Of a DNA stretch of 64,000 nt, positions 25,122 to 36,955 are shown in pieces (within the stretch, counting starts at the first letter, position 1; every line of letters starts with the position of its first letter). Origin of the DNA: Paraphysoderma sedebokerense (Eukaryota > Blastocladiomycota > Physodermatomycetes > Physodermatales > Physodermataceae); NCBI GenBank assembly GCA_025602915.1, contig JAHLJZ010000005.1, positions 496,001-560,000 on the forward strand. Reading direction: 5' to 3'. A program made the translations under genes and the position numbers. The notes below the pieces were generated by a model. The model had not been told where the DNA came from. It ran no database searches and saw only the letters and a program-made list of their open reading frames with translations.

Positions 25122-28100
25122 ATGGTGTTTCTCAAACAACCCCACTCGGCCTCCTCTGTCACGGCCCAAGTGGCATACTATCTCGCCACTAAAAACATCC
25201 TCATCGATGAACACAACCATCTGTCCACAAGCTCAACCAACCCCTCGCCATATCTCGACTTGGATCTAACGTCGCTGTTCAAGTCCGGGGTCGAAAATGT
25301 CTATGGCTCTGTTCCCGAATTCGTTGCAGTGACCGACCCCTTGGACCCGGCCCTCAATCTCTTGGGGCCGCGGGAAAAGGTAACTAACTTCAATTTAATC
25401 CTTCGTTTGTCCTCTGTCTTAGACAACTCTAAGATTACCCGCAGCCTTGCTATCAGTCACTCACTCCTTTCTCTTGGGTTGTAGGGTCACCTTCCGACCA
25501 TTTACACCGCCTCATCATCGCTCCTCCCTTTGTTACCCCACCTGTATTCCATAGCCCATTCGGTTGTCCCCACATCGTTAGTACTCCATGTGTCAGCTCA
25601 AAGTGACAACTATGTACAGTCCTATACTGATCAGAGTGACATATTCGCTCTCCGATCAACTGGGTTCGCTATACTTTGTAGTAATAACGTGCAAGAGTCT
25701 CACGACATGGCTATCGTGTCAGCAATCGCCAGTATCTCGTCGGGGGTTCCGTTCATTCACTTTTTTGATTCAAAAAGGACAAGCCATGAAATTGTCAACC
25801 TTTGTCCTCTGACCGGTGAAAAGCTCAAGCGTCTGGTGAGCGAAACTTCACCGGAAATCATTGAATCTTTGAAAAGCGACCACGATGTATCGAAACATAA
25901 GAATGATTCGGTCCATGGTGTTCAGTCTCCAACAGCGTATACAACTCAGTCGGCTGCCGTAGCCTCTCGTCTGCAAGAAACTGTTGGACATTTGGTCTCA
26001 ATATTCAACAAGTTGGCGCCTCATTTCGGTCGAACGTACGCACCTTTTGAATACTTTGGTCCATCCAACGCAAAAAAAGTTATTGTCACTCTTGGATCTT
26101 GCTTTTCCGTCATTCAAGCGACTTTAGCAACTCTGAATTTGGACAAGGAAATAGGAATCCTTAAAATTCGAGTTTATAGACCGTGGTCAGATGCCCATTT
26201 TATACAAGCCTTGCCCAAGTCTGTAGAGGTGATTACAATCGTAGAGCAATTGGACGAAGCAGATAGGACAGATTGGGGTCCACTTTTGCTAGATGTCACG
26301 GCGTCTTTACATTCAAAGCAATATCAAGGTGAAGCCGGAGATCGTAAAATTCCTCTCCTGACTTCCGCCATTTACTCGTCAACGATCCAAGACTTTCGCC
26401 CTTCCTTTGTCCACAAAATTGCTCACAATTTGTCATCGAATCATCCCATTTCAAAGCTCATTCTGGATTCCTCTACCCTCACCTTGACAAGCCCGACACC
26501 TGATATTATCGCCCCGTCTACGAAACAGTTCATCATCTGGGACGAGTCAAGTACCCATTCAAAGCACAGAATTGTCGCCCTTCTTTCTTCCCTCTCAAAT
26601 GGACCTGCATCATTCCAGTACTACAATGTTGAATTCCGTAATGGCCCCACGAAACATATTTCAAGTCACCTCCGTGTATCACCATCCGTCAATCATGATT
26701 TTCCTGCAAACTTGATTGCTTCCGCCGATTTCACAGCCATCCATTCCATTTCAGTATTTGATGCTCGTCCTTCGGTTCTTTTGAATGCAAAGCCTTCTTC
26801 CATTGTGTTAATCAACACCTCTCTCAACGACGGCGCTCTCTACTCCGGGTTGCCTGACTACATCAAGTATCGAATTGCCCATTCCAAGCTGCGCATATTT
26901 GTCATTGATTCGGAAAAAATCCTCTCAACTTTGGGCAGCAATGTGGATGTGGACAATTCTGTCATACTGAATTTGGCGTTGGTTCAGTTAACTCAGACCA
27001 TTGATTCTGAATTAGCTGCGTTGCTATTGAAATCCTTTGCCCATCGGGCCCCCATCACTGCTGAAGTTTTTGGAGCAGTATGGAATGGTCTGGTCAGGCA
27101 CGATGTGCCATCTGAGTGGGAATTGTTGGAAGATAAAGTTGTCGATGCAGATCTTCCGGAGGTGAAAGAACCTACTGTGATGCTCTCACCAAAAGTATAT
27201 CAAAATCCCTACCTTAAAATTTTGAATCAAGCTTTCAATGAGCGGCTGTACATTTCGAATGTAGACGAAATCCCCTCCGTGTTTACTCCATCTAACGGAA
27301 CGAATCAACTTCAATCGACATCTCCATCATTTGGATACGGCCTCCACTTATCCTATCTTTCGAAATATAAAAACTTCAAATCGCAAATATCCTCTCTTGT
27401 CAGACAGCCGCCAAATACCTTGTCTCCTGAATTAGTCGCCCTTCTTTCAAAATATAGCATTACTCAATCCAATTCAACTTCATACAAATCCCTTGTCACT
27501 TCTATCCTCCCTCTGCTCGAGACAGAACACAAACGTTTGACTGATAATATCAACTTAGCGAAAATTTACCGTGATCGTGACCTTTTCAATCGTCGCTCGT
27601 TGTGGTTGGTCGTTAACGACACATTCGCCAAAGATTTTAGTTATGAAGCTTTTCACTCTTTGATTGCTTCAAACGAAAATATAAACCTACTCATTATTGA
27701 TTCTACCCCTGTTGTCGATGCTGTTAATGAACCATCGAAACGCAAAAAAGATCTGGCGCTTCATGCATTGGAGTACGGAAAATGCTATGTTGCGTCTACG
27801 GCTGTGTATAGTTCTTACACTCAAGTCCTTCACGCCTGTATGGAAGCGGAACGGTTCGATGGTCCTTCAGTTGTGTTTGGCTATTTACCTTCAAATACTA
27901 TCTCATTATCGGCCGATGAAACCCCCATCAATGCTCTCAAGGAAACAAAGGTGGCCGTTGATTCTGGGTATTGGCCATTATATCGGTACAATCCAGTTTT
28001 AGAGGCAGAGAATAAAGATCCATTTACGCTTGACTCGGAAAGGTTGAAAGAATCGTTGGCCAAATTTTTGGATCGCGAGAATCAATTATCTTTGCTCGCT

Positions 28101-31018
28101 GCAACTTTGCCAACTTCCCATCATACTACTTTGGAACAGAAGACGGAGAAGTCCTTAGTGTCCAAAGTTCAGAATTCATTTTCCAAATTACTTTCAGGGC
28201 TCACTAATTCAGGCCCTCCAGTTCTTGTCTTGTTTGGTAACTTCTTCACTTTTTTACTCCTCCTCAATATATCAGTAACTCATAGAGGTCTTTCGTAGGG
28301 TCGGATGGTGGTAACGCCGAAAACCTTGCAAATCGATTTGCTCGTCAAGCAACTCATCGGGGGTTAACAGTTCGTGTTTCAGCAATGGACGATTTCCCTA
28401 CTGAAGAGCTATCTGCAGAACCTACTGTCATTTTCTTCATCTCGACCGCCGGTCAAGGAGAATTTCCCTCTAATGCTAGAGAATTCTACAAAGCATTGTC
28501 CAATGCCACCGACATTAACCTCAGTACGACACAATTCGCTGTTTTCGGCCTTGGTGACTCGCATTACTGGCCTCGCCCAGAAGATGCTCATTACTTTTGT
28601 AAACCAGCAAAGGATTTGCATTCCCTCCTAATCAAGTTAGGCGGTGCAGTACTGGTGGATCCTTATCTCGGCGACGATCAGGATGCAGATGGTTTTGAGA
28701 CGCAATACAAGTTATTCGAACCGACAATTTTTCCCATTCTGGGTGTCTCTGCCACAGCTGATGGTATCGAAGAACCGAAACCAAAGACTGACGATGATAT
28801 TAAAGTCGAATCTAACTATCTTCGGGGTACAATTTTGGAAGGGTTAGCTGATACGTCAACTGGGGCCTTGGCACCGCTAGATACTAAGTTGACAAAGTTT
28901 CATGGTAATATCAATTCTACTCCCTAACTGTTCTTAAACTTAATTAAATTAGAAATTCTAATTTTGCAGGAATATATCAACAAGACGATCGTGATTTGCG
29001 CGATTCTCGAAAAAAGCAAGGTTTAGAACCAGCATATTCGTTTATGATACGAGGTTAGTTGTCATTACATGTTGATATTCTCCAAGAAAATCTTTCACTT
29101 ACACACAATTTTATAGTCCGAGTGCCCGGTGGTATCGCTACACCAGAACAATATTTGGCAATGGATACTCTATCAACTACACATGCTAACAACACACTCA
29201 AAATCACTACACGACAAGCATTTCAATTTCACGGTGTTATCAAAGCAAAGCTTAAACCTACTATGCAAAAGATTAACGCTTCGCTGATGGATACGATTGC
29301 AGCTTGTGGTGACGTAAATAGAAACGTCATGGCTGGAGTCGTTCCAGGTCTCATAGCGGAGGATAACATTAAAAGTATCGCCAAAAATGATAGTTCCAAT
29401 CCAGAGAAAGACGGGCGTGGTCTTGTCAGTACCCGCGTTCATGAGCAGGTGTTCCAGTTTTCGAAGGATTTATCGGATCATTTGACTCCGCGAACTACAG
29501 CATATCATGAAATTTGGTTGGATAAAAAATTGCTCAAAGGTGGCGAGAAAGATGTTGAACCAATTTATGGCGAAACCTATCTTCCAAGGTATTACCGGTA
29601 TTTTATTCGGATTGTTAATGAGTTTCTCCTCACTAAATCACTTTGAAATTGTAGAAAATTTAAAATCGCAATTGCAGTTCCCCCATCAAACGATGTTGAC
29701 GTCTTTGCTCATGACCTGGGTTTCATTGCTATCGTAGAAAACGACAACGTCATTGGATAGTAGGTTTCGCTTTCCTCAAAGTCTTACCCTATATAGACGA
29801 CTCTAATACCCTATTTGCAGCAATGTCACAGTCGGCGGCGGTATGGGCGCAACTCACAACAATAAGAAAACATATCCTCGAATCGCTTCCCCGTTATGCT
29901 TTGTCACTCCATCTGAAGCAATCTTAGTGGCCGAAACTATAGTGAAGATTCAACGCGACAATGGTGACCGTACAAACCGTAAACATGCCCGTCTAAAGTA
30001 TACATTGGATGATCGTTCCATCGATTGGATGAAATCTGAAATCGTTTCACGTCTCAATTTACCTGGACCTTTGACTCCTCCGAAACCGTACCATTTCGCT
30101 TTTAACGGCGATCAATATGGTTGGATGAAATCCGTCGATCACAAAACGGGCGAAGAGATGTACCACTTTGGAATGTGGGTTTCAAATGGTCGTATAAAGG
30201 ATACTGAAAATTTCCAATTAAAAACTGGATTAAGAGAAGTCGCGAAAGTGCATAAAGGTGATTTCAGATTGACCGCTAATCAAGGGTTGGTTATTGGGAA
30301 TATTAAAAAAGAAGATAAGCATCGAATCGAGACTGTTTTGAAAAAATTTGGACTTGATAAGTTACAGTTCTCGGGAATGAGATTAAACAGTTTAGCTTGT
30401 GTCGCATTACCGACTTGTGCTTTAGCTGTAAGTTAACCTGCTGTCTCTGATTTCCCTCTGTTTTTGAGACACAACTAACAGCATCCCTGAATTGCAGATG
30501 GCTGAATCCGAACGTTATCTTCCTACTTTGTTGACAGAAATTGAGCAGAAGATTCTTCTGAAACATAACATATACCACGACCCTATCACTATTCGTATGA
30601 CCGGTTGTCCAAACGGTTGTGCCAGGTAAGTCTCCCTCAATACTTGGTAGACTTTTAATTATCTTCATCTAACACCAATCCAAAGACCTTATATTGCAGA
30701 GATCGGTCTGGTCGGCAAAGCACCAGGTTCTTATAATCTCTTCCTTGGTGCTGGGTTCGTCGGAGAACGTGTTGGTAAATTGTACAAAGAGAGTATCAAT
30801 GAGCAAGAAATCATGCAGGTGTTGGATGAGTTACTTGGGAGATGGAGTAAAGAGAGGAAAAGCGAAAGCGAGAGATTTGGTGAATGGTGTATCCGGGCTG
30901 GTATGTCCTTAAGATGTTCTTTCCTCTATGATTGAATGACCATAAATTGACATCTCCCTTTCTCTTGATAGGAATTGTCAAACCGGTTTTGGAATCGAAA
31001 ACAGATTTTCATGATTAA
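25122..31018 (+). CDS. MET5: Sulfite reductase [NADPH] beta subunit (sirohaem protein)
   Basis: Six-electron reduction of sulfite to sulfide, partnered by the flavoprotein MET10. Exons 25122-25379, 25485-28236, 28299-28904, 28970-29053, 29117-29588, 29655-29759, 29821-30427, 30498-30625, 30686-30900, 30972-31018 close to 1757 residues, longer than the yeast protein (about 1440). Order: an N-terminal PFOR-like region (about 1-830) with [14 protein letters not shown] and [10 protein letters not shown]; a flavodoxin domain from about residue 1000 ([26 protein letters not shown]); then the sirohaem/4Fe-4S core from about 1235 ([30 protein letters not shown]). Cluster cysteines lie in [20 protein letters not shown] and [15 protein letters not shown]. 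The 2.75-kb second exon contrasts with the intron-dense 3' half. Intron 6 starts right after GGATA, avoiding two in-frame TAGs. Confidence 0.96.
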
Positions 31019-31180
31019 AGACTAAGTGTCGTTTGATTTGATATGACATATCGATACATTTATTATTATTATATCCTGCTTAATAGTATTATTATCCAAT
31101 CATGTGTAAAGTACAAGTTGTAAGAGTAGCAGCTTCTCACGAAACAATAAATTCCGTTTGGTTACCTTATTTCTTGCTAA

Positions 31181-32303
31181 TCACAGTTTATGTCCTGATA
31201 CTAAAACTGATTGATCATGTCCTGTATATTTGGGCAAATTTAAATTGTACTTCTTGATCAAATCATTTGGTACAAATCGTCCACCCACAAAATGAATTCC
31301 GCTGAATCCTTCCGCGCATTTTTTAGGAGCCGTTAATGATACAAGAACGGATATATTACGTAAACCTTTTGATGAGATGTTTCCTGGTATGACGAGAGCA
31401 AATAAGTATTATAATTGAGAATTCAAGATTGTGCAGGTGTACCTTGTTCCACGTCCCATCCTGAGGGTATATCTACCGCGACGACGGGTTTACGGGATCC
31501 GTTGATACGCTATACACACTCATTAGTTAATCGTATTCCACGGTCAATTTAGTGAAATATTGTGAGTCTTTACATTTATAATGGTATCGAAAGGTGGACG
31601 TATATCACCGGAAAAGCCGAATCCTAATGTTAACGTCCAAGAGGTCAAAATGAAACATTATTACAATCATCGTCGTTGCATTCTATAATTACCGAAAATT
31701 GCATCAACGACAACATCTGCTTTAATGAGCTCGTTATCAAAGTGCTCGGGTTCAATAAAAGGTATATTCAAATTTCGACATTGTAAGATCAGATTCTATC
31801 CCAGATTCGGTCGTAATTGTCAGTTCAAACCATGTCTACCTTTTACCGTATACCAACATACAGACCTTATATAACGGTTTATCAGTTTGTTTTGGATAGA
31901 ATATAGATGGAGAATATCCAAAATGACTTAAGTGTCTTGCACAGACTAATCCGTCCCCGCCATTGTTACCAGGGCCCGCGCTAAGATAACAGGGGTTCGT
32001 TAGGTTCAATTTACCATATCATTTATAGAGGAGGTTCCGTATGTGACTTTGAGTATTACCAGATTAATAGATTTTGTGATTTGTCGGGACTGTAGACTTT
32101 ATGAATTGCTTCGGCGACACTTAAACCTGCGAGCTCCATCAATTGATCGATGCTAAATCCGCCACCCGGCGACATTAAATCGATGTCGATCTGCTTTGCG
32201 AGCTGCTGGGATAGATACTTTGAACATGTTGTCAGATATCTTTGCTAATACTGTTACACAATTTGAGCGAAAAGGGAGAACTCACAGTCAGTGCTTTTGA
32301 CAT
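31181..32303 (-). CDS. NNR1: NAD(P)H-hydrate epimerase (YjeF N-terminal type)
   Basis: Metabolite-repair enzyme that interconverts the R and S hydrates of NAD(P)H so the dehydratase can clear them. Built only from short exons: 32286-32303, 32060-32217, 31866-31980, 31693-31795, 31574-31623, 31443-31509, 31181-31383. These close to 237 residues, normal for the family. Diagnostic stretches: [55 protein letters not shown] (the GNNGGDG motif), [36 protein letters not shown], and [20 protein letters not shown]. The third of these contains the conserved phosphate loop; the DAIFG aspartate is the usual catalytic site. The start is a six-codon exon, so the ATG at 32303 is likely but not proven. The yeast counterpart is mitochondrial; a targeting signal is not obvious here. 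Confidence 0.93.
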
Positions 32304-32475
32304 GATTAGAGATTTTGAGCGGATTATGGCCTGTGACCGCGACGTCAAGATGCACAAAATCAAAAATCTCGGGCCATAAACTAATTTTCACCCGCAAAAA
32401 AATTTCACACCCCTATCAAAATTATTAAGTTTATGTATTACAGATTAAATAATAGACATGTCATAATGGACATAA

Positions 32476-33125
32476 TTATAGAGATTTTACAAGGCCCCGC
32501 TCTTTCCAGAACCCTTTTCCGTAACTTACACACATCTCGGTCCCCTTCTTTATCACCATTCCGGGACAGACGAATATACCCATTCTAGTTTGACCATTCT
32601 TTTCATATGTGTCAAACTTCACATTAGGTTTATCCATAATACCTCTATAATCATTTACAAATCGGCCTTCGTTTCCGTGAGTTGACGCATCAATGCAATA
32701 CTCATGATTCAAGGTTAATGTATAATCACTCGTTGGATAGTTATCGTTCGAATATATCTTCCCTATATAGTCTAAAATATGTGTCTGTGATTTAAGTGTG
32801 GCGGCGGCGAAAAGGCCAAATTGACCAAAGGCAGGATGCTTCGGATCTGCTGAAACTGAAGACCGTTAATTACTTCATGCTCAGCTCATTCTGCATAATG
32901 TAACCTATAATTGTGTTAAAATCTGAACATGCCTGTTATTGTTTTTATTTTCACCAACGGGCACCCAACGGATTTGACATTTGCAGACTCTTTCAGATAA
33001 TCAACGACAGCGACAGACTTGGGCGATTTCCGATGGAAGTTAGTGCTATTATTTGTATCCGATTCCCATACATAATCAGTTAAATAAGTAAGATGAGAAG
33101 GCCAATTTTTAGGAGCTGGCGGCAT
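32476..33125 (-). CDS. SET-domain protein, fungal NDYRG subtype
   Basis: Putative lysine methyltransferase-fold protein of 188 residues from exons 32933-33125 and 32476-32849. The SET core reads GQFGLFAAATLKSQTHILDY (N-SET), CIDASTHGNEGRFVNDYRGI, and CVSYGKGFWKERG at the C terminus. In place of the classical NHSC..PN knot, it has NDYRGI..KPN. That subtype, with SYGKGFW, occurs in uncharacterised SET proteins of other fungi. No pre-SET or post-SET cysteines are seen. The intron between the exons needs either a GC donor (after AACAG) or a different acceptor; with the GC donor the phase closes. ATG at 33125 follows a stop-rich stretch and is the best start. Divergent from TFIIH p62 by 202 bp. 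Confidence 0.75.
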
Positions 33126-33327
33126 AAATGCTAAATGTTGTCTACAACTGGTCGAAACCACGGATTAAAGAATTTGTTTATCAAGAAACTTGGAAATCGT
33201 GTTCAACAACAAAATTGTAATTCCTCATTCCCTCGCAATAGTACTCTTTACCACCATAATTGACCACTCCTAGTTCATGATTATTAAATTTTACATCCGA
33301 GTATTATTCGATTAACACTATTAGCGA

Positions 33328-35602
33328 ATGGCCAGTAATACATCGGGAACGGCCGTCATCAAGGCGGCTACTTCATATAAGAAGAAACCGGGTACATTGC
33401 AAGTTATGCCCGATGCATTATTATGGACGAACAAAATCGACCCAAATTCAACTGTCTCGATCAAATTCAGTAGTATCAAGGGTGTGTGATGATTCTCTTT
33501 GCTCGAGTCAGAATAGTCATCTAATCGCGGTTTCTTCAATATCCAGCACAATTCATGAGTGCAGCGACAGCAAAAAAGGTCATGCTCAAGATATCTGCGT
33601 CAATTGGAAGCAAAGACGAAGATTACACATTTACATTCACATCAAATTCGGCCACGGAAGAAAGAGAAACTGTCAAAGATATTATAGTCAACCATTTAAG
33701 TTCACGAAAACCTAGTTCAGCTCCCGCTACACCCTTGTCCTCTTCAGGAAATCCTTCGGCACCCGCTACTTCGCAATCATCTCGACCAGGCACTACTTCC
33801 GTCGTAAAATTGAATCAAGAGTTTCAACTTCGTGACGCTCTGCTCAAGCAACATAAATCACTCAAGCGTTTACATCAAGAATTGGTATTGGGTGGGCATG
33901 TCACCGAAGAAGAGTTCTGGGAGTCTAGGAAGGTACTAAAGACTTGCAGCAGTTGCAATTATTTGATTACAGCACTTATTGAGGTTTCATTTCTAGCACC
34001 TAATTGAGACTCAGGCCCTCCGAAGTGGTCAGAAACCTGGCTACTCTTCCGCCCAGATGGCGGGAGTTCAGCCAACTCGATCCGAGGGGACTGATGTCAA
34101 ATACACTCTCACCCCGCAGATCATCCATTCAATTTTCTTGCAGTATCCATCAAGTAAGGCATCGTTGATTCCAAATAAAAAGGTGCAGGTTCTAACTCGA
34201 GTCTGTAGTTAAAAAGGCTTATGAAGATAATGTTCCTGATAAGGTGACGACTTTTGGTGTGCCGTCAGGAATGTGAAGGTGCTAACTCTGCCCACAGATA
34301 TCGGAGCAAGAGTTTTGGAGGCGTTATTTCTCTTCCCAATTTTTCCATCGAACACGAATGCAGTCAAGGTCAACGAAAATAGAGGGGAAGGATGATATTT
34401 TCGACAAGTGCATGCAGATGGAGGAAGACGGTTAGTTCAAGATTACCATCTTTCATGCATATGAATAACTAAACTATGTGTGGACAGCTTTACTACCGAG
34501 CTCAAAGAGAATGAAACTTGACGCCATACATAAGACATTAAACTTAGAAGCTACTGCTGGTGATCGTGTCGAGGTATCTTACCCGTTGATTCGATAGATC
34601 ATAATTAACTCTCTAACTGTCTATGCAGGAATCTGGGAATGCACCTGATAAAACAATGCAACATGAAAAATCCTCGTTGCCAATCATTAGGAGGTTTAAT
34701 CGGCAATCGGAAATACTTTTGAAAGAAATCTTGTACGTATTTCTCTTATTTAAGAGGTTTTTCAATTGTTCTAAGTCAAAATGTCAGAAAAACATCCCGA
34801 AAAGACCCGTCAAGTATAGATGGTCAGACCACCGCTGAGAAGGAAATAATAATTGAAGATTTGGTGCCCTCGCAAGAAAATAAACAACTACCGTTAAATA
34901 TAGAAGATCAAAGCAGGTACTTTGACACAACAACGTCCGCTGATGCGGTTAATGGTGCACTCTCGGTCAGGCTTCTTTAGTAGTCAGTAGTGTGCGTCTT
35001 TCAGACTTTGTTAACTTCTATCGTCTAGACTACTGAATTGGTGCAGGAGCTAAATAAGACTGTGAAGATATGGGAGCCAGATTTAACCGTTGATAGTCTG
35101 AAGCTAAACGTCATTGAGGTTGTGGAGCGTGAATTGACGGCAATTGTAGCCGAAAAAGTCGCCATCTCCTCAAACCTTCAAACTAGCGGTACTTATTAGA
35201 CTGTTTTCGTGGCTTAACGGCTCAAGCCTGACTTCTTAGTGACTAGAATCTACACTGCCGACTGATATTTATCAAGAGGTAACTTCGACACATTCCTCGG
35301 CAAACGAATTACTGCGACACTTCTGGGCTAGTAAAGCGTCCCATAATAAGAGCAAAGAACACAGGATGATGGAAGCATTAAGGAAGCTTCGAACAGAGCG
35401 CCTGAAAAGGGTAAAGGACAAAATGGCCGCATACACTGGCCCACAAAGGGATAGCTTGATTGGTGTAAGTGATTTATTTGATTAAATATCGTACAAGGTT
35501 TTCTCAGACGCTGAAATTGATTATACTATTCACAATCACCAGTTGCTGGATTCTTTGGAACTATCATTGTCGAGAGCTCTTCAGCCGCACAAAACTGAAT
35601 AA
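33328..35602 (+). CDS. TFB1: TFIIH core subunit p62 / Tfb1
   Basis: Core TFIIH subunit used in Pol II initiation and nucleotide excision repair. Exons 33328-33481, 33547-33932, 34009-34153, 34209-34243, 34298-34430, 34488-34573, 34629-34732, 34788-34965, 35029-35188, 35247-35464, 35543-35602 close to 552 residues. The N-terminal PH-like domain (about 1-110) has the expected strands (KKKPGTLQVMPDALLWTNK, KVMLKISAS), followed by a Ser/Pro/Ala linker. Two BSD domains follow: HVTEEEFWESRK and ISEQEFWRRYFSSQFFHRT. The C-terminal half is helical. Exon 8 was extended to 34965 rather than stopping at the earlier AG|GTAC, because the next exon (TTELVQELNKTVKIW) then stays in frame. The stop is only 26 bp from the TSR2 stop on the opposite strand. 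Confidence 0.93.
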
Positions 35603-35628
35603 AGGCTCAATTGAGTTCCAATGTCCCA

Positions 35629-36341
35629 TTATCGCCTTCGATTTTTCTTCGAAGTGGCTACAGTCTCCCAACCATCTTCATCCAGGTTATTTCCAGTCTC
35701 GTCAGTCTCCATAGGGGCAGCCGTCCCCTCCACTTGCATTTCACCCAGATCCTCCTGCAGATTTTCTTCTTCTGTATTTCCTTCTAGCCCATTATCGTCA
35801 TCACTGTCATCGTCGCTGTCATCGTTTGCCGCTACCTGCGCTGTCCGTAGATTAGCAACTGACTTAGGATATCGCTGTTTCAGTTGTTCTACACGGGAAT
35901 GATTTCCTTGAACACAATCGCGGTACAAATCGCATATTTCTCTAGCAGTCTTTGTCAGGACGTTAAATATTGTTGTCAATGCACCTTCAATTACTATAAA
36001 GTAGTCATCTCACCTCTGCTGCGCTTCCGGCGTCCAGGAGCACATGGAATTCTTCATTCAGGACATCTTCTAGAACAAATTCCACATCATCGGGGAAAAT
36101 GTTTTTACCGTCTGTTATAAAAATGTTAAAATTTGAGTTTTTTTTGAAGAATGAGCCTTGTATAATCTCTTCACTTGCCTTTCCCGAACCAATCGACGAT
36201 TGTATCGACAAACCATCTGGCCTTCTCTTCTGATTCAGCACCACCGAAACCTTGCTCAACAGCCATTGACAAAGCATACCAATTTCCTAATAGTAATGAC
36301 ACTCCATCGTGAAAAGCAACAGCATTCGGATGAGGGGGCAT
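35629..36341 (-). CDS. TSR2: Pre-rRNA-processing protein TSR2
   Basis: Escortin/chaperone of ribosomal protein eS26, needed for 20S pre-rRNA maturation. Exons 36179-36341, 36014-36111, 35629-35949 give 193 residues. The N-terminal helical part has the family pattern (LLGNWYALSMAVEQGFGG, WFVDTIVDWFG). The middle has EFVLEDVLNEEFHVLLDAGS, then a repeat of acidic residues (DDSDDDSDDDN), and DEDGWETV near the end, the conserved WGG-type motif. Exon 1 ends AAAG and the intron begins GCAAGT, a textbook GC donor, required to reach DGKNIFPDDVEF in phase. Convergent with TFB1, so the 3' UTRs must overlap or be very short. Confidence 0.93.
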
Positions 36342-36478
36342 TTTGCAATTATGAGGACTGCCTTAAGGTGGAATACGATCGATATGTCATCTCATCGTTG
36401 TCAACAGTCATGTGACTATCACTACGGATACGCTACGCGACCTCGAACTAAAACCAACATATGCCGCACTGCGATCAC

Positions 36479-36813
36479 TTAGGAACCAGAAATTGGCTCA
36501 GTTCTACGGCTTGCATTGATTTGGTAACAAAAAGGTCCCATCACATCGACGATATCAATTTGCCCTAGAGTGAAGACGGAATTATAAGCCACTGCATCAT
36601 TGCACAACTGCTTTACTTCTCCCCGCTTCATATTTTTATGGACCGTCCCTTCAATTCTTGGAGCTGCCTCACGTCGGTCGTACTAATATTCTTAGGCCGT
36701 CTACCAAGGTCGAAAGTTCAGTACTGTAGTCCCAGGTTCAATAAGCTATTATTGCTGAAGCCGCACCGCTTCTTTTAAGCGAAATTGGTGGAAGTGAACG
36801 AAGCCACCAATCA
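36479..36813 (-). CDS. Unassigned gene fragment, two phase-matched exons
   Basis: Not recognised. Exon 36767-36813 reads VIGGFVHFHQFRLKEA and ends in phase 0 at a GTGCGG donor. Exon 36479-36682 opens straight after a TAG acceptor with YDRREAAPRIEGTVHKN and continues through LCNDAVAYNSVFTLGQIDIV to a stop (67 residues). Codon content and the matched phases look coding, and no competing gene covers the region. The 5' exon is unclear: the best upstream donor (AAAG|GTAATA near 36929) would put it against the DUF4436 start on the other strand. The product would be a small beta-rich protein. A real short gene seems more likely than chance, but this is inference. Confidence 0.4.
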
Positions 36814-36955
36814 CTGATTCGATTAATTATGACGGCTCCAATCGGCGTTGCGGTCGCATTTCTTGTCATAAGTTAAAAGAAGTCGGTGGTTTCTCGACTG
36901 CTCTTTCTTTAAGAGATGTCATAATTTATTACCTTTGCCTTCAAACAAAATTGAA

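Noticed and set aside
24493-25269. A 258-codon + strand frame over the sulfur-gene promoter
   Set aside because: Antisense to the well-conserved PAPS reductase exon, low-complexity in composition, and overlapping the sulfite reductase start in another frame.
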